Positions 1 through 5,142 of a DNA stretch of 5,142 bases are shown here, piece by piece. The stretch is from Acidobacteriota bacterium (GTDB lineage: Bacteria; Acidobacteriota; Holophagae; Thermotomaculales; Thermotomaculaceae), in assembly GCA_003650445.1 (NCBI GenBank), contig QMQE01000174.1, positions 1 through 5,142 of the forward strand, in the 5' to 3' direction. The notes beneath the pieces are model-generated. The model was given only the letters and a program-made list of their open reading frames with translations, was not told the origin of the DNA and ran no database searches. Every line of letters starts with the position of its first letter. Position 1 is the stretch's first letter. Position numbers and translations under genes: made by a program.

Positions 1-30
1 AAGGGCTGTCAAGTTTGGGAGTTGGCTGCG

Positions 31-66
31 GAAGAAGAAGTAGGGGTAGGAGTAGGAGTAGGGGTA
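31..66. repeat. Purine-rich GTAGG microsatellite
   Basis: GAAGAAGAA is followed by imperfect repeats of GTAGGGGTAGGAGTAGGAG. The 15 bases at 50-64 recur exactly at 215-229. The 17 bases at 43-59 recur exactly in inverted orientation at 5017-5033 inside cheA. Several GG/GGGG runs separated by 2-4 bases could form a weak two-tier G-quadruplex on the plus strand; that is inference only. Confidence 0.8.
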
Positions 67-88
67 AGAAAAATCAGGGAGTTGGCCT
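66..88 (+). repeat. 23-base direct repeat, copy 1
   Basis: This 23-base block (core AAAATCAGGGAGTTGGCC at 70-87) is identical to 353-375. It sits directly after a GTAGG tract and is followed by a pyrimidine-rich CTCTGCTTT stretch. A diverged third copy with 17 of 18 core bases lies in cheA at 4909-4926. Such a match is far longer than expected by chance in 5 kb. Confidence 0.85.
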
Positions 89-141
89 TTCTCTGCTTTG
101 CTTCTGCTAATCACAAATTACAAGTTACGAATCACGGCCCA

Positions 142-153
142 CAGAGTGGGCGT
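142..153 (+). repeat. CAGAGTGGGCGT direct repeat, copy 1
   Basis: This 12-base block is identical to 329-340. In both places it follows a TCAC-containing stretch and closes a unit that opened with a GGGARTTGGCC block, which supports a repeated composite unit rather than isolated simple sequence. Confidence 0.65.
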
Positions 154-214
154 TCCCTGATTCTTCTTCACTCAACCTTGCCTTCTGCTTAACCTCAACC
201 TCTTCCCTTCGGGT

Positions 215-229
215 GAGTAGGAGTAGGGG
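215..229 (+). repeat. GAGTAGGAGTAGGGG repeat copy
   Basis: Exact 15-base copy of 50-64, separated from it by about 150 bases of unrelated-looking sequence that includes two CTCAACCT direct repeats (171-178, 194-201). Confidence 0.7.
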
Positions 230-267
230 GCGGAATAGTGCGTGTGAAAGCGCGAGTAAGCGAAAGA

Positions 268-286
268 AGGGAATTGGCCATTCCCT
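268..286. repeat. Perfect 7-bp inverted repeat within a repeat unit
   Basis: AGGGAAT (268-274) and ATTCCCT (280-286) are perfect inverted arms around a TGGCC loop. The left arm is the unit B version of the GGGAGTTGGCC block, with a change that makes the arms complementary. There is no T-run after the stem, so it is unlikely to be an intrinsic terminator in either direction. Confidence 0.5.
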
Positions 287-292
287 GCCTTT

Positions 293-325
293 TCATCACC
301 CATCACTCATCATCACTCATCACTC
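293..325. repeat. TCATCAC microsatellite, first tract
   Basis: Imperfect tandem repeats of TCATCAC and CCATCAC with period about 7 and some 3-base slippage. It follows the 268-286 inverted repeat and precedes CAGAGTGGGCGT. It has the same repeat unit as 389-433. Confidence 0.8.
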
Positions 326-328
326 TTT

Positions 329-340
329 CAGAGTGGGCGT
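329..340 (+). repeat. CAGAGTGGGCGT direct repeat, copy 2
   Basis: Exact copy of 142-153, immediately after the first TCATCAC tract and 12 bases before the second 23-base repeat. Confidence 0.65.
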
Positions 341-352
341 GGGCGGCAGAAA

Positions 353-375
353 AAGAAAAATCAGGGAGTTGGCCT
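353..375 (+). repeat. 23-base direct repeat, copy 2
   Basis: Identical to 66-88. It is followed by CTCTGTCTTTTTG and then the second TCATCAC tract, the same order of blocks seen after the related block at 269. Confidence 0.85.
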
Positions 376-388
376 CTCTGTCTTTTTG

Positions 389-433
389 TCACCCATCACC
401 CATCACTCATCACCCTTCACTCATCACTCATCA
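389..433. repeat. TCATCAC microsatellite, second tract
   Basis: About six imperfect units of TCAC(C/T)CA-type sequence, ending nine bases before the priA stop codon. On the minus strand the tract is TGATGAG-like and carries TGA stops, so read-through of priA would end quickly. Confidence 0.8.
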
Positions 434-441
434 AAAACTTT

Positions 442-2880
442 TCAATCAATAAATAAGGGGTCCACATCCGGTGTAATCTGAACCGGGTCGTTCCGGGTGA
501 TGTTGCGGAGAATCGGGAGTGCGCCCCCGGTGAAGGCCCGGCGGACTGCCGGCCTGGATTCGCCCCGAAGGAGGAGGACGCGACGGTAGCGGCCTTTCAC
601 GCGGTAGATTCCGGCCTTGAAGGGGCCGAGAACGGCAACTCCTTTTTCAGCCGCCCCATGGAGGCTTTTGGCCAGTTTTTCGGCCGTTTCCTTTACTTCA
701 TCTTCGTTTTCCCCCTTTATTTCGAGGGAGATCAGGTGGGCGAAGGGGGGATAGCCCGCTTTTTCACGAAATTTCAATTCCTCTTTCGCAAAATCGGCGA
801 AGTTACCGCTTTTCAGGAAGTCAAAGATTTTGTTCTCCGGCAGGTAGGTCTGAATGAGAACCCGGCCCGGTGTTTCTCCCCTTCCAGCCCGTCCCGCCGC
901 CTGCAGAATCAGCGAAAAGGTGCGTTCCGCAGAACGGAAATCCGGAAATTTCAGGCTGGCATCGGCATCCAAAACCCCAACGAGGGAAACCCCGGGGAAG
1001 TGGTGGCCCCGGGCAATCATCTGGGTGCCCACGAGTATGTCAATTTCCCCTGCCAGCATCCGGTCATGGAGTTTCTGGAAGGACTTTTTTCCGCTCATGG
1101 TGTCCCGGTCGGCACGAAAGATTTCCTTTCCGGGGAATAGCCGATTCAGGTGCTGCTCTACTTTCTGCGTGCCAAATCCCATCATCTGGATGAAAGCGTC
1201 ACCGCAGGACGGACAGACGTGGGGCAATTCCTGCTCGATGCCACAGTAGTGGCAGCGAAGGGGTTTCCCTTCATATCCGGAATGGACCGTCAGCGTCACG
1301 CTGCACTGGGGGCACTGAACCACAAATCCACATTTCCTGCAAAGAAGAAAGGGCGCGTATCCCCGCCGGTTCAAAAAGAGAATCACCTGCTCCCCTGCGG
1401 CCAATGTCCGTTTTATTTCTTCGACCAATGCTTCGCTGAGTATGGCTTTCTTGCCCTTATTTCGTTTGAATTCCGCTTTCATGTCAATCAATCGCATTTC
1501 CGGCATCACTTTTTGCTCCACACGGGTCGTCAGGTGGGACATCACATATTTCCCGGCAATACCGTGCGCATAGCTTTCAATAGTCGGTGTCGCAGAACCC
1601 AGTATCACCCCCGTCCCCTCTATTTTTGCCCTGAATAGAGCTGCGTGGACCGCATTGTACCGGGGATGAGAAGATTGTTTGTAGGAGTGGTCGTTTTCTT
1701 CATCCACCACAATCAGCCCGAGGTTTGAGAGAGGCGCAAAAACGGCAGACCGGGTGCCCACGACGATTCTCACCCTGGATTTCAGAATTCGCAGCCATTC
1801 GGAAAGGCGTTCCCCCCGGCTGAGGCCGGAATGGAGGATGGCAATGTCATTTCCGAAGCGGACTTTCAGCCGGGATATGGCCGCAGGGGTCAGGCCGATT
1901 TCCGGCACCATGTACAGTACGCTTTTCCCCTTCTCCATCACTTCGTCAGCCGCCCGGAGGTAACATTCGGTTTTTCCGGAACCGGTCACACCGTAGAGGA
2001 GGTGTATGGCTTTCGGGTGTTTGTTGAAGTCTGACAGGAAAGCTGCCTGTTCCAGGGTAAGCTTGTGGCCTTCAAGAAAATGCCGGTCCCCACGGACAAG
2101 GGAACGGAAATCGTGAAATAACCTCACCCAGCCCTTTTTCTCCAGTGCGGCAAAGGTTTCATAACTGCACCCGGTTTCCTGCGCCAGTTCGGCACAGAGC
2201 CGGAAGGGCTCTGACTTTGCCGCCACCATTTTTTCAAGTACAGCCGCCTGTTTCGGTGCCTTTTTTTGCAATTTTTTCAATTCTTCGGAATCGGGAGGCC
2301 GAACGAGGGCAAGGGCCCGACGCTTTATCGACTGAATCCCGGAAGCCTCGTCCTCCACTTCTTTCACCAGGATTTCCAGTTTTACCAGGCGCTTGAGCAT
2401 GCGTCCCACCTGTTTCCCCCGAAATGCCTGCCTGAGGGCACGTTCTGATTTTCCCTTTTCCCCAATGTACGAAACGACTTCCAGTTCCTCCTCGGTGAGA
2501 AAGAGTGGAACTCGTTTTGTTTTCATCCGGTAGCGATAGCCATGTTTCTTCAACAGGCCGGGGGGGGATGCTGCCCTGAACAGACTTCCCGGTGAAACGA
2601 AGTAGTAATTCGCCGCGGTTTTTATCATTTCCACCATGCTTTCCGGGAGGGGCGGCACTTCATCCGAAAGAAGCTGCAGGGGCTTGATGTCCAAACCTGA
2701 AGGAGGGGTTTTCACCTCGGCAAGCACAATTCCTTTTACCCTTTGGCGCCCCAGTTGAACCCGGACAATACTGCCGGGACGAACCTCAAGGCGTTTATCC
2801 GCCCGATAGGTGTAGGGGGTGTTCCAGTCTACCGGGGTAATCACTTGAAAATAACGTATCGAATCCAATCTCCCTGCCAT
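442..2880 (-). CDS. priA: Primosomal protein N' (PriA), replication restart helicase
   Basis: An 812-residue, full-length PriA. PriA is a cytoplasmic 3'-5' superfamily 2 helicase that recognises stalled forks and D-loops and starts reloading of the replicative helicase. The N-terminal DNA-binding domain (about 8-110) includes the YRADKRLEVRPGSIVRV stretch. Helicase motifs follow: Walker A GVTGSGKT (297-304), motif II DEEN (393-396), GSATPTIES (428-436), GTQMIARGHHF (618-628) and QAAGRAGRG (660-668). Eight zinc-binding cysteines sit at 514, 517, 523, 526, 543, 546, 556 and 559. Motif II is normally DEEH in this family; here the last residue is Asn. A run of eight C on the coding strand encodes Ser-Pro-Pro near residue 105. 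The ATG at 2880 fits the family N-terminus, although no good Shine-Dalgarno precedes it. The gene is transcribed divergently from nusB and no terminator is visible after it. Confidence 0.97.
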   Translation of the reverse strand: MAGRLDSIRYFQVITPVDWNTPYTYRADKRLEVRPGSIVRVQLGRQRVKGIVLAEVKTPPSGLDIKPLQLLSDEVPPLPESMVEMIKTAANYYFVSPGSLFRAASPPGLLKKHGYRYRMKTKRVPLFLTEEELEVVSYIGEKGKSERALRQAFRGKQVGRMLKRLVKLEILVKEVEDEASGIQSIKRRALALVRPPDSEELKKLQKKAPKQAAVLEKMVAAKSEPFRLCAELAQETGCSYETFAALEKKGWVRLFHDFRSLVRGDRHFLEGHKLTLEQAAFLSDFNKHPKAIHLLYGVTGSGKTECYLRAADEVMEKGKSVLYMVPEIGLTPAAISRLKVRFGNDIAILHSGLSRGERLSEWLRILKSRVRIVVGTRSAVFAPLSNLGLIVVDEENDHSYKQSSHPRYNAVHAALFRAKIEGTGVILGSATPTIESYAHGIAGKYVMSHLTTRVEQKVMPEMRLIDMKAEFKRNKGKKAILSEALVEEIKRTLAAGEQVILFLNRRGYAPFLLCRKCGFVVQCPQCSVTLTVHSGYEGKPLRCHYCGIEQELPHVCPSCGDAFIQMMGFGTQKVEQHLNRLFPGKEIFRADRDTMSGKKSFQKLHDRMLAGEIDILVGTQMIARGHHFPGVSLVGVLDADASLKFPDFRSAERTFSLILQAAGRAGRGETPGRVLIQTYLPENKIFDFLKSGNFADFAKEELKFREKAGYPPFAHLISLEIKGENEDEVKETAEKLAKSLHGAAEKGVAVLGPFKAGIYRVKGRYRRVLLLRGESRPAVRRAFTGGALPILRNITRNDPVQITPDVDPLFID

Positions 2881-2989
2881 AGAGACATGATACTACAAAG
2901 ACACCGGAGCTATTCATTCCAGTTTGTATCATCTTGCAGAATATCCGTATTCAATGGCAGGGGAACGCCGCCCATTTGAGCCTGCTTTG

Positions 2990-2998
2990 TGTTAAAAT
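2990..2998 (+). promoter_or_regulatory. Possible extended -10 promoter element for nusB
   Basis: TGTTAAAAT fits the extended -10 form TGnTATAAT with one mismatch in the hexamer. No good -35 hexamer is found at the usual spacing; TTGAGC at 2976-2981 is too close. If used, transcription would start around 3005, leaving a leader of only about 12 bases that still contains GGAGG. The call is inference from sequence alone. Confidence 0.3.
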
Positions 2999-3005
2999 GC
3001 CCGTT

Positions 3006-3010
3006 GGAGG
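3006..3010 (+). promoter_or_regulatory. Shine-Dalgarno of nusB
   Basis: GGAGG lies seven bases before the ATG at 3018. It fixes this start over an in-frame TTG at 2934, which would add 28 residues unlike any NusB N-terminus. Confidence 0.8.
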
Positions 3011-3017
3011 ATACCCG

Positions 3018-3437
3018 ATGGGAAACAGAAGAAAATCTCGCGAATTTTCGCTTCAATTTTTATACGCCCGGGAATTGACCGGCTGGAAACTGGATGAAAT
3101 CGCGTCTCTATTCTGGAAAGACCGGCCAGCTTCCGAAGATACCAGGAATTATACGAACCGGATAGTCAGCGGAGTAGCAGACCACCTCGGTTCTATCGAC
3201 ATGCTGATTGAACAGAGTTCACGAAACTGGAAAATCAGCCGGATGTCATACGTGGATCGAAATATCCTTCGAATTGCCGTTTATGAGTTTTTGTATGAGG
3301 ATTCTCCGCCTGTTGTAATTATCAACGAAGCGATTGAGGTGGCAAAACGTTACGGAGACGGGGAATCTGGTCAGTTTGTCAACGGTGTCCTGGACGCCAT
3401 TCGCAAGTCGCTGCCAAACCGGAATGTGCCGGAATAA
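3018..3437 (+). CDS. nusB: Transcription antitermination factor NusB
   Basis: A 139-residue, full-length NusB, an all-helical cytoplasmic RNA-binding protein that pairs with NusE (ribosomal protein S10) on boxA RNA and helps RNA polymerase read through rRNA operons. Family signatures are clear: the N-terminal RRKSREFSLQFLYARE (4-19), the central W-K-I-S-R-M segment (71-76), DRNILRIAVYEFL (80-92), the VVIINEAIEVAKRYG stretch (99-113) and FVNGVLDAI (120-128). The ATG has a good GGAGG seven bases upstream. It is the first gene of a tight plus-strand cluster, and its last 14 bases overlap the start of the next gene in the +1 frame. In many bacteria nusB neighbours ribH or other ribosome and vitamin genes; here the partners are a transglutaminase-like protein and cheA, which is less usual. 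Confidence 0.96.
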   Translation: MGNRRKSREFSLQFLYARELTGWKLDEIASLFWKDRPASEDTRNYTNRIVSGVADHLGSIDMLIEQSSRNWKISRMSYVDRNILRIAVYEFLYEDSPPVVIINEAIEVAKRYGDGESGQFVNGVLDAIRKSLPNRNVPE

Positions 3438-4212
3438 ACGCTGCCCTCATCTCACAATTTTCAGTTTCCTGATTTTTACGCCATTTTTCTGCTCCGTCCT
3501 CGCCAAAGCAAGTGGAGTTACAGGCCAACAGAGCGCATCTTACCGCTTTTCCCCGCCAGCCACCATTCTTCCCTATGAAAATGCGGGATACAGGATTTCT
3601 GAATCAACAGACGGGGCCATTCATGTAAGTATTGATGCACAGCCACTGAAGAACAAGACACCCTACCCGGTTGAGATTCATAACAAGGCCGCCAGAAAAG
3701 TGCTGCAGTCCGGAAAACTTGCGTCAATGCCGGCCGGGCTTTCGAAGATTGAGCGGCAGATTGTGAGAAACTGCCATGGCTATGTTCAGGCCGTTACGTC
3801 GATTCTGAGCTGGGTTAGCGAACATTTCCATTACCGCCTGTCTAACCGGAATACGCTGGAGGGAAACTGTACTGCCGCCGCTGAACTTACGGTTCAGCTT
3901 CTGTCCCTTGCGGGGATTCCGGCACGGAAAACGACGGGGGTGGTGCTGACGGGAAAACAGCGGGTACTCTCCGGCAGGGCGCTTCATTCATTTGTAGAAA
4001 TTTATTATCCCGGCACCGGCTGGCTGTTTTCCGACCCACTGGCATGCTATTATTTTGTACCGGCAAGTTATGTTCTTTTGAACGATGCCCCGGCATCTGA
4101 TTATTTTGGACTAACCTTAACGTGTGTGGAGAAATCGGATTCGCTCCGCCCGGTTATCACCCGGGACGATTCGAAAACTCCCGGCCGAATCAACCTGTTC
4201 CGGTTCAACTGA
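3424..4212 (+). CDS. Exported transglutaminase-like (papain-fold) protein
   Basis: A 262-residue protein beginning with a probable Sec signal peptide: a basic start (MCRNKR) and a hydrophobic core at 10-27, with possible cleavage after Ala27 or Ala29. Residues about 120-220 match the transglutaminase-like core: Cys149 in EGNCTAAAELTVQLLSLAGI (146-165), His188 in ALHSFVEIYYPGTGW (186-200) and Asp204 in FSDP, giving a Cys-His-Asp triad. Bacterial members are usually cysteine proteases or amidases, or act on cell-surface polymers; the substrate here is unknown. The region at 30-115 has no recognised domain. The ATG at 3424 overlaps the end of nusB and has only a weak ribosome site, so translation is probably coupled. 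A longer frame is open upstream inside nusB, but it would bury the signal peptide. The next gene starts nine bases after the stop. Confidence 0.85.
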   Translation: MCRNKRCPHLTIFSFLIFTPFFCSVLAKASGVTGQQSASYRFSPPATILPYENAGYRISESTDGAIHVSIDAQPLKNKTPYPVEIHNKAARKVLQSGKLASMPAGLSKIERQIVRNCHGYVQAVTSILSWVSEHFHYRLSNRNTLEGNCTAAAELTVQLLSLAGIPARKTTGVVLTGKQRVLSGRALHSFVEIYYPGTGWLFSDPLACYYFVPASYVLLNDAPASDYFGLTLTCVEKSDSLRPVITRDDSKTPGRINLFRFN

Positions 4213-4216
4213 GGAG
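4211..4216 (+). promoter_or_regulatory. Shine-Dalgarno of cheA
   Basis: GAGGAG overlaps the stop codon of the preceding gene and ends five bases before the ATG at 4222. This favours translational coupling and fixes the cheA start. Confidence 0.8.
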
Positions 4217-4221
4217 AAAAG

Positions 4222-5142
4222 ATGGGAGAAAACCTCGATAGCCTTCTGTCAGAACTGGCGGAATTGAATGAAAACATCTACAACAGCGCCAAAGAGCTGA
4301 AAAGTGCCATCGAAGATGGCTCTAATACCGTTCACATCACAGGAGAACTTTTCCGGATTTTTCACACCATAAAGGGCCTGGGCGGGATGAGCGGCTTCAG
4401 TGCACTCTCTCAGTTTTCACACTCAGTGGAAAATCTTCTCGACCAAATCCGAAAAGCAGAACATCCCTGTACCTTTTCAGTTGTAAATCTCTTAATCCTG
4501 TCCACTGAAATCATAGACCGATTTGCCGATTCCATCCGTACCATCGGCATTGACGCAGTGGAGGAAACGGTTCTGGATTCATTTCGCCGTCAACTTGCCA
4601 AAGAACTGGAAAACAAGGCTTCCCAAGGTCTATCCGATTCAGCCGATCTGGATTTTCTGCCCCCGGAACTGGTAAGACAATTAAACGACATGGAACTGGC
4701 CCGATTGAAAGAGAATGTTCGGACAAATCATCCTATCTATTTCCTCGATGTTTCCTTTCTTTTTGAAAGTTTTGATACAGGACTCAGAAAGATTCAGGAT
4801 GGCATTAACCGCAATGGAGAAATTATCGCGACCCTTCCAGGAGAAGAAGCCACAACTGACACTCACATTACATTCCGACTGCTCCTCGCTTCCCCCCTGC
4901 CACCGGAGAAAATCAGGGAGTTTGCCCCGGAATCTGCCGTTTTGACCCGGATATATGAACCCACCCCATCTCCATCTCCATCTCCTTCTCCTTCTCCCAC
5001 TCCCACTCCTTCTCCCACTCCTACTCCTACCCCCACTCACTCATCAGGGGGCAGAACTGTTAAAGTTGAATTGAGAGAGCTTGATCTGCTCCTTCAGGAC
5101 ATGGAAGAAATCGCCCTCATTAAGAATCGTATTGAAGCCACA
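4222..5142 (+). CDS. cheA: CheA-type chemotaxis histidine kinase, N-terminal part (runs off the right edge)
   Basis: 307 codons are present with no stop. CheA is the cytoplasmic kinase of chemoreceptor arrays; it phosphorylates its own HPt domain and passes the phosphate to CheY and CheB. The HPt (P1) domain spans about 1-130, with FRIFHTIKGLGGMSGF at 44-59; His48 is the expected phosphorylation site, and His67 and Glu70 fit the following conserved helix. Residues about 145-246 resemble a P2 receiver-binding domain (YFLDVSFLF strand, GEIIATLPG at 199-207). A 26-residue Pro-Ser/Pro-Thr linker (247-272) follows. TVKVELRELDLLLQDMEEIA (279-298) matches the start of the P3 dimerisation domain. The ATPase and CheW-like domains would lie beyond the window. 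A CheA-like kinase for another output, such as type IV pili, cannot be excluded. The linker DNA shares motifs with the noncoding repeats at 1-441. Confidence 0.9.
   Translation, partial: MGENLDSLLSELAELNENIYNSAKELKSAIEDGSNTVHITGELFRIFHTIKGLGGMSGFSALSQFSHSVENLLDQIRKAEHPCTFSVVNLLILSTEIIDRFADSIRTIGIDAVEETVLDSFRRQLAKELENKASQGLSDSADLDFLPPELVRQLNDMELARLKENVRTNHPIYFLDVSFLFESFDTGLRKIQDGINRNGEIIATLPGEEATTDTHITFRLLLASPLPPEKIREFAPESAVLTRIYEPTPSPSPSPSPSPTPTPSPTPTPTPTHSSGGRTVKVELRELDLLLQDMEEIALIKNRIEAT
4909..4926 (+). repeat. Diverged copy of the intergenic repeat core inside cheA
   Basis: Matches AAAATCAGGGAGTTGGCC (70-87, 357-374) at 17 of 18 positions, including 14 consecutive bases. It encodes Lys-Ile-Arg-Glu-Phe-Ala (residues 230-235) at the end of the P2-like domain. 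Both noncoding copies would read Lys-Ile-Arg-Glu-Leu-Ala in the equivalent frame. Confidence 0.6.
4960..5037 (+). repeat. Hexamer-based microsatellite encoding a (Pro-Ser/Thr)13 linker
   Basis: Thirteen imperfect hexamers of the type CCN(T/A)CN encode alternating Pro and Ser/Thr (residues 247-272). Three successive CCATCT units come first, then CCTTCT, CCCACT and CCTACT variants. The period of six keeps the reading frame after gain or loss of a unit. Positions 5017-5033 are an exact 17-base inverted match to 43-59. Confidence 0.85.

Larger units (their letters stand above)
1..441. other. Noncoding repeat-mosaic region downstream of priA
   Basis: No supportable gene lies in this stretch. It is built from short reused blocks: purine-rich GTAGG/GAAGAA tracts (31-66, 215-229), a GGGAGTTGGC core (17-26, 77-86, 364-373, with the variant GGGAATTGGC at 269-278), TCATCAC-type microsatellites (293-325, 389-433) and CAGAGTGGGCGT (142-153, 329-340). 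The blocks recur in similar order, giving about three degenerate units starting near 77, 269 and 364. An inverted relative of the AATCAGGGA block is TCCCTGATT at 154-162. Small plus-strand reading frames cross the region, but their translations are only repeat products. A frame is open from the left edge to a TAA at 190-192, and the edge prevents excluding the tail of an upstream gene. No GC-rich hairpin with a T-run typical of an intrinsic terminator was found. Confidence 0.75.
2881..3017. promoter_or_regulatory. Divergent intergenic region between priA and nusB
   Basis: This 137-base gap separates the minus-strand priA start from the plus-strand nusB start, so it should hold promoters for both directions. 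On the priA side I see no confident -10/-35 pair and no clear Shine-Dalgarno within 20 bases of its ATG. On the nusB side there is an extended -10-like element at 2990-2998. No strong inverted-repeat operator or riboswitch was recognised. Confidence 0.55.

Noticed and set aside
293..433. Possible CRISPR array
   Set aside because: The repeats are 6-7 bases long, imperfect and directly tandem, with no unique spacers of 25-45 bases and no cas genes nearby.
425..450. Intrinsic terminator for priA
   Set aside because: The AAAAACTTTT area has only a weak A/T palindrome and no GC-rich stem, so no terminator is supported.
213..456. Two overlapping small plus-strand reading frames of 72-79 codons
   Set aside because: They consist of translated TCATCAC and AAAATCAGGG repeats, lack a ribosome site or any recognisable domain, and end at the 3' edge of priA. 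They are best explained as repeat by-products.
658..2448. Several plus-strand reading frames of 67-162 codons opposite priA
   Set aside because: They lie entirely antisense to a well-supported PriA and their translations show no domain or family signature.
2934..3017. Longer nusB start at an in-frame TTG
   Set aside because: The extra 28 residues do not resemble a NusB N-terminus, and the ATG at 3018 has a well-placed GGAGG.
3334..3423. Longer start for the transglutaminase-like gene inside nusB
   Set aside because: It would place 30 residues of out-of-frame nusB translation before the signal peptide. The ATG at 3424 gives a normal basic start plus hydrophobic core.
3490..3492. Lipoprotein cysteine (Cys23) in the signal peptide of the transglutaminase-like protein
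   Set aside because: The preceding residues Pro-Phe-Phe do not fit a lipobox, so ordinary signal peptidase cleavage is more likely.
4681..5040. A 119-codon minus-strand reading frame opposite cheA
   Set aside because: Its arginine- and glycine-rich N-terminus is only the reverse complement of the Pro-Ser/Thr repeat tract, and the rest is antisense to the P2-like domain.

Overview
The window looks like chromosomal DNA of a Gram-negative, probably motile bacterium that I cannot name. The evidence is a complete primosomal helicase PriA, a complete NusB, an exported transglutaminase-fold protein and the first third of a CheA-type chemotaxis kinase. Coding regions have moderate GC and no obvious compositional break. 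Nothing suggests a phage, plasmid, IS element, RNA gene or CRISPR array.

Layout. Positions 1-441 hold no convincing gene. This is a mosaic of short repeats: purine-rich GTAGG/GAAGAA tracts, a 23-base exact repeat containing AAAATCAGGGAGTTGGCC, TCATCAC microsatellites and a 12-base CAGAGTGGGCGT repeat, reused in a similar order two or three times. priA (442-2880) lies on the minus strand and its 3' end runs straight into these repeats. A 137-base divergent region (2881-3017) separates it from a plus-strand cluster: nusB (3018-3437), a secreted transglutaminase-like protein (3424-4212, overlapping nusB by 14 bases) and cheA (4222 to beyond the right edge). The tight spacing suggests that the three plus-strand genes are co-transcribed.

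Functions. PriA restarts collapsed replication forks. NusB is part of the antitermination complex on rRNA transcripts. The transglutaminase-like protein has a signal peptide and a Cys-His-Asp triad and should act outside the cytoplasm. CheA carries an HPt domain with a phospho-accepting His, a P2-like receiver-binding domain, a Pro-Ser/Pro-Thr linker and the start of the dimerisation helix. These are unrelated housekeeping and signalling jobs, so the cluster is best read as shared transcription rather than one pathway.

The most interesting signal is that the repeat vocabulary of the noncoding region reappears inside cheA. A 17-of-18 match to AAAATCAGGGAGTTGGCC (4909-4926) is followed by a (Pro-Ser/Thr)n linker whose DNA shares an exact 17-base inverted match with the purine tract at 43-59. 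This suggests that a dispersed repeat family contributed to, or was derived from, an interdomain linker. I see no clearly new multi-gene system here.
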